Below are positions 52,927 through 61,416 of a DNA stretch of 64,000 nt, piece by piece; position 1 is the first letter of the stretch, and every line of letters starts with the position of its first letter. This stretch comes from Gallibacterium trehalosifermentans (GTDB lineage: Bacteria; Pseudomonadota; Gammaproteobacteria; Enterobacterales; Pasteurellaceae). The notes beneath the pieces were generated by a model. That model did not search any database, was not told the DNA's origin, and saw only the letters and a program-made list of their open reading frames with translations. The stretch covers positions 178,458 to 242,457 of the forward strand of contig NZ_JBHLWB010000004.1 in the NCBI RefSeq assembly GCF_042433055.1, read 5' to 3'. The translations under genes were made by a program, and so were the position numbers.

Positions 52927-53940
52927 ATGAGTATAAATGTTGAACAAATTATTTTGCATCAATTACAAAGAAAATTAACTGAACAGACAGAAGTCATTGA
53001 GCTTGAAACAAAATTGCGCGCACAAACTCTTCCAGAAACCGATTTAGTCCAACAATTAATGTTGGAATTGCATCAACATTATCAGGCTAAAAATAAAACT
53101 TATGCCGTATTTCATGCAGAATCTAAATTTGCGCAAATGCTTAATCGATATTTAGAGCAAGAACTTGACTTTTTAGCATTCAGTCAAGAAGCAGCACAAT
53201 TATTAGCACAAGAAATTAGTCAATATAGTTTTGCGACTGGCGGCACATTTATTATGAGTCAGTATAATTTTCTCGCAACGGATTATCTGTTTTTAGGGTT
53301 AGTTGATAATAGAACCAGTTTGTTAGTAGATGAACAATTAGAGGTTCATGATACGGAGTATTTAGATTTAAGTAAATGCGACATTATTGCGCGGATCAAT
53401 TTAACAGAGTTAAAGGTTGATGCGCAGTCAAACCGTTATTTAACTTTCTTAAAAGGACGAATTGGGCGCAAAGTGGGGGATTTCTTTATGGATTTTTTAG
53501 GTGCAGAAGAAGGATTGAACCCAAGAGAACAGAATCAAATATTGGTACAAGCCGTGCAAGATTATTGTCGTCAAGATGAGGTTGAACCAGAACAGGCTAA
53601 AGAAGTAAAACAGCAAATTTTGACTTATTGCAAAGCTAGAGTAGATGAGGGGGAAGAAATTAATATTAAGACGTTATCTGCAGAGATAGCACCATTAAAT
53701 GGACAGTCTTTTGTTGAGTTCACACAATCTGAAGATTATGCTTTAGAAGAGACTATCCCACCACTATCCGCGACATTGAAAAAATTAGAAAAATTTTCTG
53801 GTTCAGGGCGAGGCGTAACGATTAGTTTTATGACGGATTTATTAGGAGAGCGTATCATTTGGGACGAAGCAAATGATACGTTACTGATTAAAGGGTTACC
53901 TGCTAATTTAAAAGACCAGTTGCAACGTAATAAATATTAA
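52927..53940 (+). CDS. ndpA: Nucleoid-associated protein NdpA (YejK)
   Basis: A 337-aa nucleoid-associated protein of the YejK family (E. coli, 335 aa). Recognisable parts are MSINVEQIILHQLQRKL, a QYSFATGGTFIMSQYNFLATDYLFLGLVD core, NRYLTFLKGRIGRKVGDFF and the C-terminal ISFMTDLLGERIIWD. Its biochemical action on DNA is not well defined. ATG 52927 is chosen for the family start, although the frame is open to 52822 and the ribosome site is weak (GTGA). It is divergent from yejL. Confidence 0.95.
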   Translation: MSINVEQIILHQLQRKLTEQTEVIELETKLRAQTLPETDLVQQLMLELHQHYQAKNKTYAVFHAESKFAQMLNRYLEQELDFLAFSQEAAQLLAQEISQYSFATGGTFIMSQYNFLATDYLFLGLVDNRTSLLVDEQLEVHDTEYLDLSKCDIIARINLTELKVDAQSNRYLTFLKGRIGRKVGDFFMDFLGAEEGLNPREQNQILVQAVQDYCRQDEVEPEQAKEVKQQILTYCKARVDEGEEINIKTLSAEIAPLNGQSFVEFTQSEDYALEETIPPLSATLKKLEKFSGSGRGVTISFMTDLLGERIIWDEANDTLLIKGLPANLKDQLQRNKY

Positions 53941-54005
53941 ATTGGCATTTTATCTAAGTTTAGGTATTATCATTGCAGTTAACAATTATTAGAAGGCTAA
54001 CGATT

Positions 54006-54452
54006 ATGAAATTAAAAGTTGTTTTGTTGTCATCTCTTTTCGCATTAGGTCTTGCGGCGTGTTCAAGTCCTGTGGAAAAACTTGTCTATCGGATTGATGT
54101 ACCACAAGGGAATTATCTCGATGATGCGGTGGTAGAAAAGTTACAAAAAGGTATGACACAAGAACAAGTGCAATATTTGCTTGGTACGCCATTAGTCGTC
54201 GATCCATTTAATCCATCTAATTGGGTATATGTGCAAAGAATCCAAAAAGGACATCAAAAGCCGCTTGAGAAGAAGTTGGTTGTACATTTTAACCAAAAAA
54301 GAGTGGTAGAAAGTTTCGATTTTTCACCTGAATTGAGACAAGTAGACGTCAAGGAGGTGGAAAAGCCAGAGTTAGTAGAAGAGGTCAAAGCGGCGGAAAA
54401 TCCAGGGTCAGCGGAAAGTGAAAGTAAATCTTGGTGGCAATTCTGGAAATAA
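54006..54452 (+). CDS. bamE: Outer membrane protein assembly factor BamE (SmpA)
   Basis: Lipoprotein subunit of the BAM complex, anchored to the inner face of the outer membrane. The 148-aa precursor has a lipobox LAAC (Cys near 20), the SmpA/OmlA fold with VYRIDVPQGNYL, KGMTQEQVQYLLGTPLV and DPFNPSNWVYVQR. E. coli BamE has 113 aa; here a charged C-terminal extension of about 35 residues ends SWWQFWK. I start at ATG 54006, which places the basic N-terminal residues before the hydrophobic signal segment. A bidirectional terminator separates it from rpmE. Confidence 0.95.
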   Translation: MKLKVVLLSSLFALGLAACSSPVEKLVYRIDVPQGNYLDDAVVEKLQKGMTQEQVQYLLGTPLVVDPFNPSNWVYVQRIQKGHQKPLEKKLVVHFNQKRVVESFDFSPELRQVDVKEVEKPELVEEVKAAENPGSAESESKSWWQFWK

Positions 54453-54466
54453 CAGACTAAAAAAAC

Positions 54467-54494
54467 AAAAACCTACCAAATTTGGTAGGTTTTT
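54467..54494. terminator. Bidirectional terminator between bamE and rpmE
   Basis: A 28-bp perfect palindrome: AAAAACCTACCAAA followed by TTTGGTAGGTTTTT, with A-tract and T-tract flanks for both directions, placed between convergent genes. Confidence 0.92.
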
Positions 54495-54502
54495 TACTGT
54501 TC

Positions 54503-54715
54503 TTATTTTGAACTTGGAATGCTGAAACGTTTGTTAAAGCGTTCAACACGACCACCAGTATCAACAACACGTTGTTTACCAGTATAGAATGGGTGGCATT
54601 TTGCACATACGTCTAAGCTAAGATCGTGTCCTACAGTAGAACGTGTTTTGATCACATTACCGCAAGAACAGGTTGCAGTGATTTCTTTATATTCTGGGTG
54701 AATACCTTGTTTCAT
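54503..54715 (-). CDS. rpmE: 50S ribosomal protein bL31
   Basis: Zinc-type bL31 of 70 aa with four cysteine ligands (CSCG and CAKC), the Zn-containing form rather than the Zn-independent YkgM form. It forms an inter-subunit bridge in the large subunit. Recognisable stretches are HPEYKEITATC, VGHDLSLDVC, HPFYTGKQRVVD and GRVERFNKRF. GAGG lies six bases before the ATG. Its leader contains hairpins described separately. It is convergent with bamE and divergent from priA. Confidence 0.97.
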   Translation of the reverse strand: MKQGIHPEYKEITATCSCGNVIKTRSTVGHDLSLDVCAKCHPFYTGKQRVVDTGGRVERFNKRFSIPSSK

Positions 54716-54743
54716 AATAACCTCAAATTAGCATGCACCGCTA

Positions 54744-54801
54744 TTGATCACCTTAGGATCAACACCGTACATATTTTACAAAAAATATCGCCAATAGGCG
54801 A
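54744..54801 (-). promoter_or_regulatory. rpmE leader hairpins, candidate L31 autoregulation
   Basis: On the minus strand TCGCC TATT GGCGA (54788-54801) is followed by TATTTTTT, a small terminator-like hairpin. Downstream, TTGATC and GATCAA (54744-54749 and 54757-54762 on plus) can pair. rpmE starts 28 bases further on. In E. coli L31 represses its own synthesis through the rpmE leader; equivalence here is inferred from position only. Confidence 0.35.
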
Positions 54802-54937
54802 CAGTAAAAAGGGAACTGAATAATATAGGAAATCAGGTTAAAATTCAATACAAAGTAGAGAATATCTCCTATCTTATTAGGGGAATAACCAAAAATTGCC
54901 TATAATGTTTTGCTAATAAGTTTGTGTAAGGTAAATG

Positions 54938-57136
54938 ATGAAAATTGTACGGGTTGCATTAGATATTTCGTTAAGAAATCAGTTTGATTATCTGTTGCCA
55001 GAAGAGATGAAAGTTGAGCATGGTGTCAGAGTGCTAGTGCCGTTTGGTACGCAAAAACGAGTAGCACTGATAACAGATTTTCCTGAATCGAGTGAAATTG
55101 ATAATTTAAAAGCCGTGATAAAAGTTTTAGATGATGCGCCTGTATTTGATCAACAAACTTGGCAATTATTGTACTGGGCGAGAGATTATTATCATCACCC
55201 TATTGGTGAAGTCTTATTTTCCGCATTACCAGTAAAACTGCGTAAAGGTGAAGCGATTCCGACGAGAACACAAATTTATCACCAGTTAACAGAGTTAGGT
55301 AGACAAGCAATAGATCAAGGCACGTTATTGAAGAAGCCTCGTCAACAGGAGATGCTTCTGTTTCTGCAGCAACATCAACGGTTAGAAAAATCGAGTGATC
55401 TTTTTTCCCATTCTATTAAAAAAAGTTTATTAAGCAGCGGTTATATTGAATTGCTTGAAATTGAAGAGGAGCCCACTTACTGGAATCAGGTAATGGCAGT
55501 GGATACGCTTATTCAAAGCAAAAATAAATTAATACCTAATAAAGAACAAGCGTTGGCAATTAGTCAAATTAGTTTAGCTGAGGGATTTCATACTTGGTTA
55601 TTACAAGGGGTAACGGGATCTGGAAAAACAGAAGTATATTTGCAGGTGATTGAAGAGGTGTTGAAAAAGGGCAAACAAGTTCTTGTTTTAGTGCCTGAAA
55701 TTGGTTTAACGCCACAAACTATTCGCCGCTTTAATTTACGTTTTAATGTGCCGATTGCTGTAATGCACTCAAATATGAGTGATACTGAGCGTTTGCAGGC
55801 ATGGCAAGCAGCAAAAGAGAATCATGTCGCTATTGTAATTGGGACCCGCTCGGCAATTTTCACTCAATTTGCTGCATTAGGGCTTATTATTTTAGATGAG
55901 GAACATGATCAATCCTTCAAGCAGCAAGAGGGGTGGCGCTATCATGCACGAGATGTGGCTGTTTATCGTGCTAGACAACTCAACATTCCTATTGTATTAG
56001 GCAGTGCAACACCCAGTCTGGAAAGTTTATATAATGTAACACAGCAAAAATATCATTTAATTGCTTTACGTTATCGAGCAAATAACCAAGTAGCAAATCA
56101 ACAAATAGTTGTTGATTTAACAAATCAGCATTTAGAGAATGGATTATCTTTGGCATTGTTATCACAGATGAAAGCTGTTTTGCAACGGGGAGAACAAGTA
56201 TTATTGTTTTTAAATCGGCGAGGATTTGCTCCAGTTTATTTATGCCATGATTGTGGGACAGTTGAGTTATGCCAACATTGTGATAAACCTTATACTTATC
56301 ATCAATATCGACGTATTTTGCAATGCCATCATTGTGGCGCACAGAAACCTATTCCATACCAATGCTCACATTGTGGTTCAACACATTTACTGACTACTGG
56401 GTTAGGCACAGAGCAATTAGAACAAGTGTTACAACAGAAATTCCCTCATTATCAGGTGGTACGATTGGATCGCGATAGTACGGCAAGGAAAGGATCTTTA
56501 GAGCGATATTTGCAAGAAATTACACAAGGCAAACGGCAAATCTTGATTGGTACGCAAATGTTGGCGAAAGGGCACCATTTTCCAAATGTTGGTTTAGTGG
56601 CATTAATTAATATTGATAGTGCATTATTTTCTGTAGATTTTCGTGCAGAAGAACGTTTGGCTCAATTATATGTTCAGGTATCAGGACGCACTGGGCGAGG
56701 GGAATGCGCTGGAATGGTATTATTACAAACACATTATCCAGAGCACCCATTATTTAAATTATTAATATCAGGTAGTTATACTGAATTAAGTCAACAGCTT
56801 TTATTACAGCGGCATCAATTCCAACTTCCACCATATTATTATCAAGCTATTATTAAGGCTTCAGGAAAAGAGGAAAAAAGTGTAACACAAACATTAGAGC
56901 GCTTAGTTGAGCAAATAAAAAAGAGTGATGGGGGGAATGATTTATTAGTAGTTGGTCCATTACCAATGGTGATAGAGAAAAAAGCAGGGCGTTATCGTTG
57001 GTATGTATTATTACAACATTGTCAAAGAAAGGTATTACATCGGCAGTTATTTTATGTCGAAAATTTATTAGCGACAATGAAGTTTCGTTCTGGCGTGAGA
57101 TTGTCATTAGATATTGATCCTTATGATTTTAATTAA
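54938..57136 (+). CDS. priA: Primosomal replication protein N' (PriA helicase)
   Basis: 3'-5' helicase that restarts stalled forks. The 732-aa product has the same length as E. coli PriA. Visible parts are the 3'-binding domain at the N-terminus, Walker A QGVTGSGKTEVYL, the DEEH box in ILDEEHDQSFKQQ, the paired zinc sites from CHDCGTVELCQHC to CHHCG and CSHCG, and VSGRTGRGECAG (motif VI). ATG 54938 has AAGG six bases before it and was preferred to the ATG one codon earlier. A TATAAT word lies at 54901-54906. ftsN follows. Confidence 0.97.
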   Translation: MKIVRVALDISLRNQFDYLLPEEMKVEHGVRVLVPFGTQKRVALITDFPESSEIDNLKAVIKVLDDAPVFDQQTWQLLYWARDYYHHPIGEVLFSALPVKLRKGEAIPTRTQIYHQLTELGRQAIDQGTLLKKPRQQEMLLFLQQHQRLEKSSDLFSHSIKKSLLSSGYIELLEIEEEPTYWNQVMAVDTLIQSKNKLIPNKEQALAISQISLAEGFHTWLLQGVTGSGKTEVYLQVIEEVLKKGKQVLVLVPEIGLTPQTIRRFNLRFNVPIAVMHSNMSDTERLQAWQAAKENHVAIVIGTRSAIFTQFAALGLIILDEEHDQSFKQQEGWRYHARDVAVYRARQLNIPIVLGSATPSLESLYNVTQQKYHLIALRYRANNQVANQQIVVDLTNQHLENGLSLALLSQMKAVLQRGEQVLLFLNRRGFAPVYLCHDCGTVELCQHCDKPYTYHQYRRILQCHHCGAQKPIPYQCSHCGSTHLLTTGLGTEQLEQVLQQKFPHYQVVRLDRDSTARKGSLERYLQEITQGKRQILIGTQMLAKGHHFPNVGLVALINIDSALFSVDFRAEERLAQLYVQVSGRTGRGECAGMVLLQTHYPEHPLFKLLISGSYTELSQQLLLQRHQFQLPPYYYQAIIKASGKEEKSVTQTLERLVEQIKKSDGGNDLLVVGPLPMVIEKKAGRYRWYVLLQHCQRKVLHRQLFYVENLLATMKFRSGVRLSLDIDPYDFN

Positions 57137-57213
57137 TATTTCTAGTCAATATTTTAAAATTTCAGTAAAATTAGCGCCCGTTTCGTTAGGTAAAAATCAA
57201 TTAGGAAAGAGTT

Positions 57214-57948
57214 GTGGTTCAGCGAGATTATGCACGGCATTCTGCTTCAAGAAGAAAACAGCAGCAAAACAAAGGTAAAAAGAAATTATTATTGACTTTA
57301 ATTTTATTTATTATTGTGGCATTTGCGGTTAGTTTATTCTTTTTAAAAGAGCGTTCACCAGTAAGCAAAGAAACAGTAATACAGCCAGAAACAGTTACAC
57401 CAGCTAAAAAAAGTACGCTACCAAGTCGTCCAGAAGAGGTTTGGAGTTATATTAAACAGCTAGAAACGAGAGAAGTTCCAGTTGATGATAATGTTACATC
57501 GGTCGCAAAGAATGTTCAGTTAACGGAAGAACAGAAGAAAATTTTATTACAATTAGAAAAAGATAAATTAGCCGAACAAGCAAAACAAAAAGCAGAAGAA
57601 CAAGCTCGTCTAAAAGCGATGGAGCAAGAAAAGCAGCTTCAAGTTCAAGCAAAAACAGCACAACAAACCACGACAAAAGCAGTAGTAACCGAAGTGAAAG
57701 GAGATAGTAAGAAAGTTGTAGAGCAATCAAGTCGTAAATACGGCTTGCAATGTGGTGCATTTAAAAATAAAACACAAGCAGAAGCATTGCAAGGACGTTT
57801 GGTAATAAGTGGGTTTAATGCATTTACAAAAAGTTCAGCAGATTGGAGTCGTGTGTTTATTGGTCCACTAGAGAGTTATAATGCAGCATCTAGTGCAAAA
57901 TCTACTTTAGGAGCAAAAGGGATTAATTGCGTTGTTGTTGGCATGTGA
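57214..57948 (+). CDS. ftsN: Cell division protein FtsN
   Basis: Late divisome protein that activates septal peptidoglycan synthesis. The 244-aa bitopic protein has a basic cytosolic N-terminus (VQRDYARHSASRRKQ), one transmembrane helix (about 24-45), a periplasmic stretch with a Glu/Lys/Gln-rich linker (about 105-155) and a C-terminal SPOR domain (about 170-244) with KYGLQCGAFKNKTQAE and RVFIGPLESY. E. coli FtsN has 319 aa; the shorter linker is usual in Pasteurellaceae. The start is GTG 57214 after AGGAAAGAGTT. It follows priA as in E. coli (priA-cytR-ftsN, with cytR missing here). Confidence 0.93.
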   Translation: MVQRDYARHSASRRKQQQNKGKKKLLLTLILFIIVAFAVSLFFLKERSPVSKETVIQPETVTPAKKSTLPSRPEEVWSYIKQLETREVPVDDNVTSVAKNVQLTEEQKKILLQLEKDKLAEQAKQKAEEQARLKAMEQEKQLQVQAKTAQQTTTKAVVTEVKGDSKKVVEQSSRKYGLQCGAFKNKTQAEALQGRLVISGFNAFTKSSADWSRVFIGPLESYNAASSAKSTLGAKGINCVVVGM

Positions 57949-57974
57949 TAGTGGTTTTCTTATCTAAATTAGAG

Positions 57975-57999
57975 AGCTTTAGTTAATTTTACTAAAGCT
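57975..57999 (+). terminator. Terminator after ftsN
   Basis: Perfect 9-bp stem AGCTTTAGT / ACTAAAGCT with a 7-base loop, followed by TTTATTCTTT. The T-run overlaps the stop codon of the convergent fabR gene. Confidence 0.8.
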
Positions 58000-58000
58000 T

Positions 58001-58630
58001 TTATTCTTTACACTCTACGGGAGAATGCAACGCTAGAATTGTTGCGCCTTTTGCCATCATTCGTAATTGTAAAATTACCCGTTGTTTTAAGGCTTCGCGT
58101 TCTTGGGGATTCATATCTAACGCGTGCGATCCTGCAGTAAATACCAAAGTTACCATTCCCTCAGATTGGGCTTTTGCAATATAAGCTGGAATAGATTTAT
58201 CTTTATTCATAATATATTCCGCTAATTCTGCGACAAAATGATTAATTTCCCGTGAAGCTGCTGTACGAAATTCTTGTGAGGTGCCAGAGCTTTCACGTAA
58301 TAACAAGCGAAAAACATTTGGGCGATTAGCGATAAACTCAAAAAAAGTCTCAACTGAAATAACAATAACGCTGCCACCGTCAGCAATACGCTTGCGAGCT
58401 TGGCGCATTAATTGACGCAGAATTAATCCTGCTTCATCAACCATACTTAACCCCAGCTCGTCCATATCACGAAAATGGCGATAGAAAGAAGTCGGGGCGA
58501 GTCCAGCCTCTCGGCTAACTTCCCGTAAGCTTAAATTAGAAAAACTTTTTTCAGCACTAAGTTGATCAAACGCAGCGTCAATTAAGGTACGCCGAGTTTT
58601 TTCTTTTTGTTTTGCGCGGATTCCACTCAT
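58001..58630 (-). CDS. fabR: HTH-type transcriptional repressor FabR
   Basis: TetR-family repressor of unsaturated fatty acid synthesis genes (fabA, fabB), responsive to the acyl-ACP/acyl-CoA pool. The 209-aa protein has the N-terminal HTH with KEKTRRTLIDAAFDQL and LSLREVSREAGLAPTSFYRHF, and the FabR C-domain with FRLLLRESSGTSQEFR and SEGMVTLVFTAG. Start: the ATG at 58630, four bases after the oxyR stop, gives MSGIRAKQKEKTRR, which matches E. coli (MGVRAQQKEKTRR); a TTG farther upstream is not needed. Transcribed with oxyR, whereas E. coli has sthA between them. Confidence 0.96.
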   Translation of the reverse strand: MSGIRAKQKEKTRRTLIDAAFDQLSAEKSFSNLSLREVSREAGLAPTSFYRHFRDMDELGLSMVDEAGLILRQLMRQARKRIADGGSVIVISVETFFEFIANRPNVFRLLLRESSGTSQEFRTAASREINHFVAELAEYIMNKDKSIPAYIAKAQSEGMVTLVFTAGSHALDMNPQEREALKQRVILQLRMMAKGATILALHSPVECKE

Positions 58631-58634
58631 CGTT

Positions 58635-59546
58635 TTAATCTTGGGTTGGGGTAACAAGTAACGGTTTGATATTTTTTTCTACTAGCTGGGCAACGCGTTG
58701 ATAACGCGCTCGTAATGGTGAACCAGGGCGGTAGATCAAACCAACTGAACGATATGGACGTGGATTCACACAAGAAATATATTTGACACCTTTTCTTGAG
58801 CGTTCATTCAAAACGGCAAGTTCTGGGATAAAGGTAATGCCAGCATTTGCCGCAACCATATTACGTAATGTTTCTAAGCTAGTTGCTTGATAATGCGCAT
58901 TTTCTTTTGCTCCTGCAACAAAGCAGTAACCTAGCGCTTGATCACGGAAGCAATGCCCGTCATCTAACATTAAAAACTCATAATCTTTCAGGTATTCTAG
59001 CGGAATTTCTTTTTCTTCAGCGAGAGGGTGTTTATCGGACACTGCAATGAGCATTGCTTCATCATAAATAGGAATTTCCATAAATGCAGATGTTTCTTTC
59101 ACTAATGCTAAGATAGCACAATCTAGCTGTCCTTTTTCTAATTGTTCTAATAATTGGTGGGTTTGTGCTTCGTAAAGATAAACTTCTAATTCAGGAAATG
59201 CTTCACGTAGCATTGGGATCATATAAGGTAATAAGTAAGGACCTATAGTTGGAATCATACCAATATGTAATGGACCCGTCATATCTTTACCTTGATTACT
59301 TGCCATTTCACGAAGTAATTGCACTTCTTTTAGAACATTACGTGCTTGATCAACTAATAATAAGCCTGATTGTGTAAATAATACTTTTCGACTCGTCCTT
59401 TCTAATAAAATAATGCCTAATTCGTCTTCAAGTTTGCGGATTTGTCCACTTAATGTAGGTTGGCTAACATGACAAGCATCAGCGGCTTTACGGAAATGTT
59501 TATGATCGGAAAGCGCAACTAAATATTCAAGATCCCTAAGATTCAT
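58635..59546 (-). CDS. oxyR: Hydrogen-peroxide-responsive LysR regulator OxyR
   Basis: Senses peroxide through a reversible disulfide and activates catalase, peroxiredoxin and iron-protection genes. The 303-aa protein has the LysR HTH (NLRDLEYLVALSDHKHFRKA), the substrate domain, and both redox cysteines at the E. coli positions C199 and C208 in DGHCFRDQALGYC. Length equals the E. coli OxyR (305 aa). fabR is coupled downstream. The upstream gap of 65 bases separates it from the DUF2251 gene. Confidence 0.97.
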   Translation of the reverse strand: MNLRDLEYLVALSDHKHFRKAADACHVSQPTLSGQIRKLEDELGIILLERTSRKVLFTQSGLLLVDQARNVLKEVQLLREMASNQGKDMTGPLHIGMIPTIGPYLLPYMIPMLREAFPELEVYLYEAQTHQLLEQLEKGQLDCAILALVKETSAFMEIPIYDEAMLIAVSDKHPLAEEKEIPLEYLKDYEFLMLDDGHCFRDQALGYCFVAGAKENAHYQATSLETLRNMVAANAGITFIPELAVLNERSRKGVKYISCVNPRPYRSVGLIYRPGSPLRARYQRVAQLVEKNIKPLLVTPTQD

Positions 59547-59611
59547 GACCCCTCCTTTATAGATTATGACGATTGAAAATTTTATTTTAATTGAGGAAAA
59601 CTATAACATAT

Positions 59612-60040
59612 TTATTGTCGAGTACAATTATTTTCTTCTGATGATAGCCATTGTTTCACTAAGTCATCAGTAATGAGCTTGTGCGACCATAAACTGGTAA
59701 TAGCTGGCTGCGGAAATTGGTTATTGTTATAAGCAATTAACTTTTTGAAATCGAAAACAGCATGGGGATAATCATTAATTAGCAGTAATGCGAGATAGCC
59801 ATCTTCAGACCAGCAAATTTGTAATTTACGTGCAATTTCTTTTTGTTCAACAGAAGTAACATTATAGATATGCAGACAATCAACAATAGCATCATTTTGT
59901 TGGGTATCAATAGCATAAAAATAGCCTGTATCGCCATCATCTTCAAAAACAACGGCAAGATGTTCATGTTGATTAGAATGCGTACCAATTTGTTTTGGTT
60001 GACTAATAAAAAGTTCGTCTTCAAGGGTGAGATGAAACAT
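59612..60040 (-). CDS. DUF2251-like conserved hypothetical protein
   Basis: A 142-aa soluble protein with no signal peptide or membrane helix. I recognise only a resemblance to the DUF2251 family of Pasteurellaceae and relatives, from FEDDGDTGYFYA, VDCLHIYNV and the central WSEDGYLALLLINDYPHAVFDF. Its function is unknown. The gene begins 8 bases after the fRMsr gene on the same strand, so the two are probably co-transcribed, and oxyR lies downstream. A link with redox defence is possible but not shown by the sequence. Confidence 0.65.
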   Translation of the reverse strand: MFHLTLEDELFISQPKQIGTHSNQHEHLAVVFEDDGDTGYFYAIDTQQNDAIVDCLHIYNVTSVEQKEIARKLQICWSEDGYLALLLINDYPHAVFDFKKLIAYNNNQFPQPAITSLWSHKLITDDLVKQWLSSEENNCTRQ

Positions 60041-60048
60041 AATGATCC

Positions 60049-60528
60049 TTAGAAAGAAAGGGTAGATAAATGTTGTTCAAGTTTGTTGATACATTGTTCT
60101 AGAATGTCTTGCTCTTGTTCGGTAAAACGAGCAAATCTAGGACTATCGATATCCAATACGCCAATAATTTTTTGTTGGTGATAGAGAGGCAATACAATCT
60201 CCGAGTTACTCGCACTATCACAAGCAATATGACCATCAAATTGATGTACGTTATCAATGCGCAGAACCTTTTGTTGTAAAACAGCTTGACCACAAACGCC
60301 TTTACCAACAGGAATTCGAGTGCAAGCAACTTTACCTTGGAATGGACCTAACGTAAGGATATTATCTGAATTGAGTAGATAGAAACCGACCCAATTAATG
60401 TCTGGTAGAAATTGGTTCAGTAAAGCAGATGTATTGGCTAAGACACTAATGAGGTTATCATCATCAGTAATCAGTGCGTGTAATGTGTCGGGTAGATTAT
60501 TTAATTTATCTTCTGAAAAAGAAAACAT
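60049..60528 (-). CDS. msrC: Free methionine-(R)-sulfoxide reductase (GAF domain)
   Basis: Reduces free Met-R-sulfoxide using thioredoxin, in the cytoplasm. The 159-aa protein is a single GAF domain of the fRMsr (YebR) class with WVGFYLL, GPFQGKVACTRIPVGKGVCG, SEIVLPLYHQQKIIGVLDIDSP. The three active-site cysteines are C69, C79 and C103, spaced 10 and 24 as in characterised enzymes. Met sulfoxide repair fits the neighbouring metNIQ importer, although those genes form a separate operon with its own terminator at 60549-60575. Confidence 0.93.
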   Translation of the reverse strand: MFSFSEDKLNNLPDTLHALITDDDNLISVLANTSALLNQFLPDINWVGFYLLNSDNILTLGPFQGKVACTRIPVGKGVCGQAVLQQKVLRIDNVHQFDGHIACDSASNSEIVLPLYHQQKIIGVLDIDSPRFARFTEQEQDILEQCINKLEQHLSTLSF

Positions 60529-60548
60529 TGATACTCCTAAACAACTAA

Positions 60549-60575
60549 AAGCCGAAAGGAAATCCCTTTCGGCTT
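60549..60575 (-). terminator. Terminator of the metNIQ operon
   Basis: On the minus strand an 11-bp perfect stem (AAGCCGAAAGG / CCTTTCGGCTT) with loop GATTT is followed by TTAGTTG. It lies 25 bases after the metQ stop and before the fRMsr gene. Confidence 0.88.
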
Positions 60576-60599
60576 ATGATTTAGTAGAATAACAGGGAA

Positions 60600-61400
60600 T
60601 TACCAGCCTTTAACAACAGAATCTTTAAATTCTTCCATTGCTTTTTGGTACACTTCTTCGGTGTTATAAGCTTTTACGAAGTTTTGTACATCTGGATCTG
60701 CTTTATTATCTTCACGAGCAACGATGATATTGACATACGGAGAATCTTTATCTTCTACGAAAACAGCATCTTTACTTGGGTATAATCCAGCTTGCCCAGC
60801 AAAAGTATTATTGATAATTGCTAGATCAACTTGACCTAAAGTGCGAGGAATCAAGTTTGCATCAAGTGTTTTGATATTTAATTTTTTCGGATTTTCTACA
60901 ATATCTAGTGTGGTTGGTGTTAAACCTGTATCAGCTTTTAATTTAATCAAACCTTGAGCTTGTAATAAAAGTAATGCACGTCCACCATTGGTTGGATCAT
61001 TAGGAATAGCAATAGTTGCCCCATCTTTTAATTCGCTAACTGTTTTAATTGTTTTTGAATAAGCAGCGATTGGATAGACGAAAGTATTTCCCACAATAAC
61101 AAGATCAGTCCAACCACGATCTTTCATTTGTGAATCTAAATATGGCTTATGTTGGAAAGCATTTGCATCAATCAGTTTATTTTCTAATGCAGCATTAGGT
61201 GTAACGTAATCAGTAAATGGCACTAATTCAACTTCCAAACCATATTTATCTTTAGCAATTTTTTTTGCTGTTTCAGCAACAGTCATTTCAGGACCAGTTT
61301 GGATACCAACTTTAATTTTGCCATCTTTTGCAAAAGCTGAAGATGAAAAAGCAATAGCAGCAGATAACGCACTAATAGTTAAGATGTTTTTGATTTGCAT
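60600..61400 (-). CDS. metQ: D-methionine-binding periplasmic protein MetQ, without lipobox
   Basis: Substrate-binding component of the MetNIQ methionine ABC importer. The 266-aa precursor matches the NlpA/MetQ family: KVGIQTGPEMTVAETAKKIA, FTDYVTPNAALE, DANAFQHKPYLD, IPNDPTNGGRALLLL and NNTFAGQAGL. The signal peptide (about 1-24) ends SSSAFA-KDG with no cysteine, so signal peptidase I rather than lipoprotein processing is expected, unlike E. coli MetQ and H. influenzae HlpA. ATG 61400 has AAGGAG seven bases upstream; the frame extends to 61454 but that start is inferior. It is last in metN-metI-metQ. Confidence 0.95.
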   Translation of the reverse strand: MQIKNILTISALSAAIAFSSSAFAKDGKIKVGIQTGPEMTVAETAKKIAKDKYGLEVELVPFTDYVTPNAALENKLIDANAFQHKPYLDSQMKDRGWTDLVIVGNTFVYPIAAYSKTIKTVSELKDGATIAIPNDPTNGGRALLLLQAQGLIKLKADTGLTPTTLDIVENPKKLNIKTLDANLIPRTLGQVDLAIINNTFAGQAGLYPSKDAVFVEDKDSPYVNIIVAREDNKADPDVQNFVKAYNTEEVYQKAMEEFKDSVVKGW

Positions 61401-61416
61401 ATAAAATCTCCTTGGA

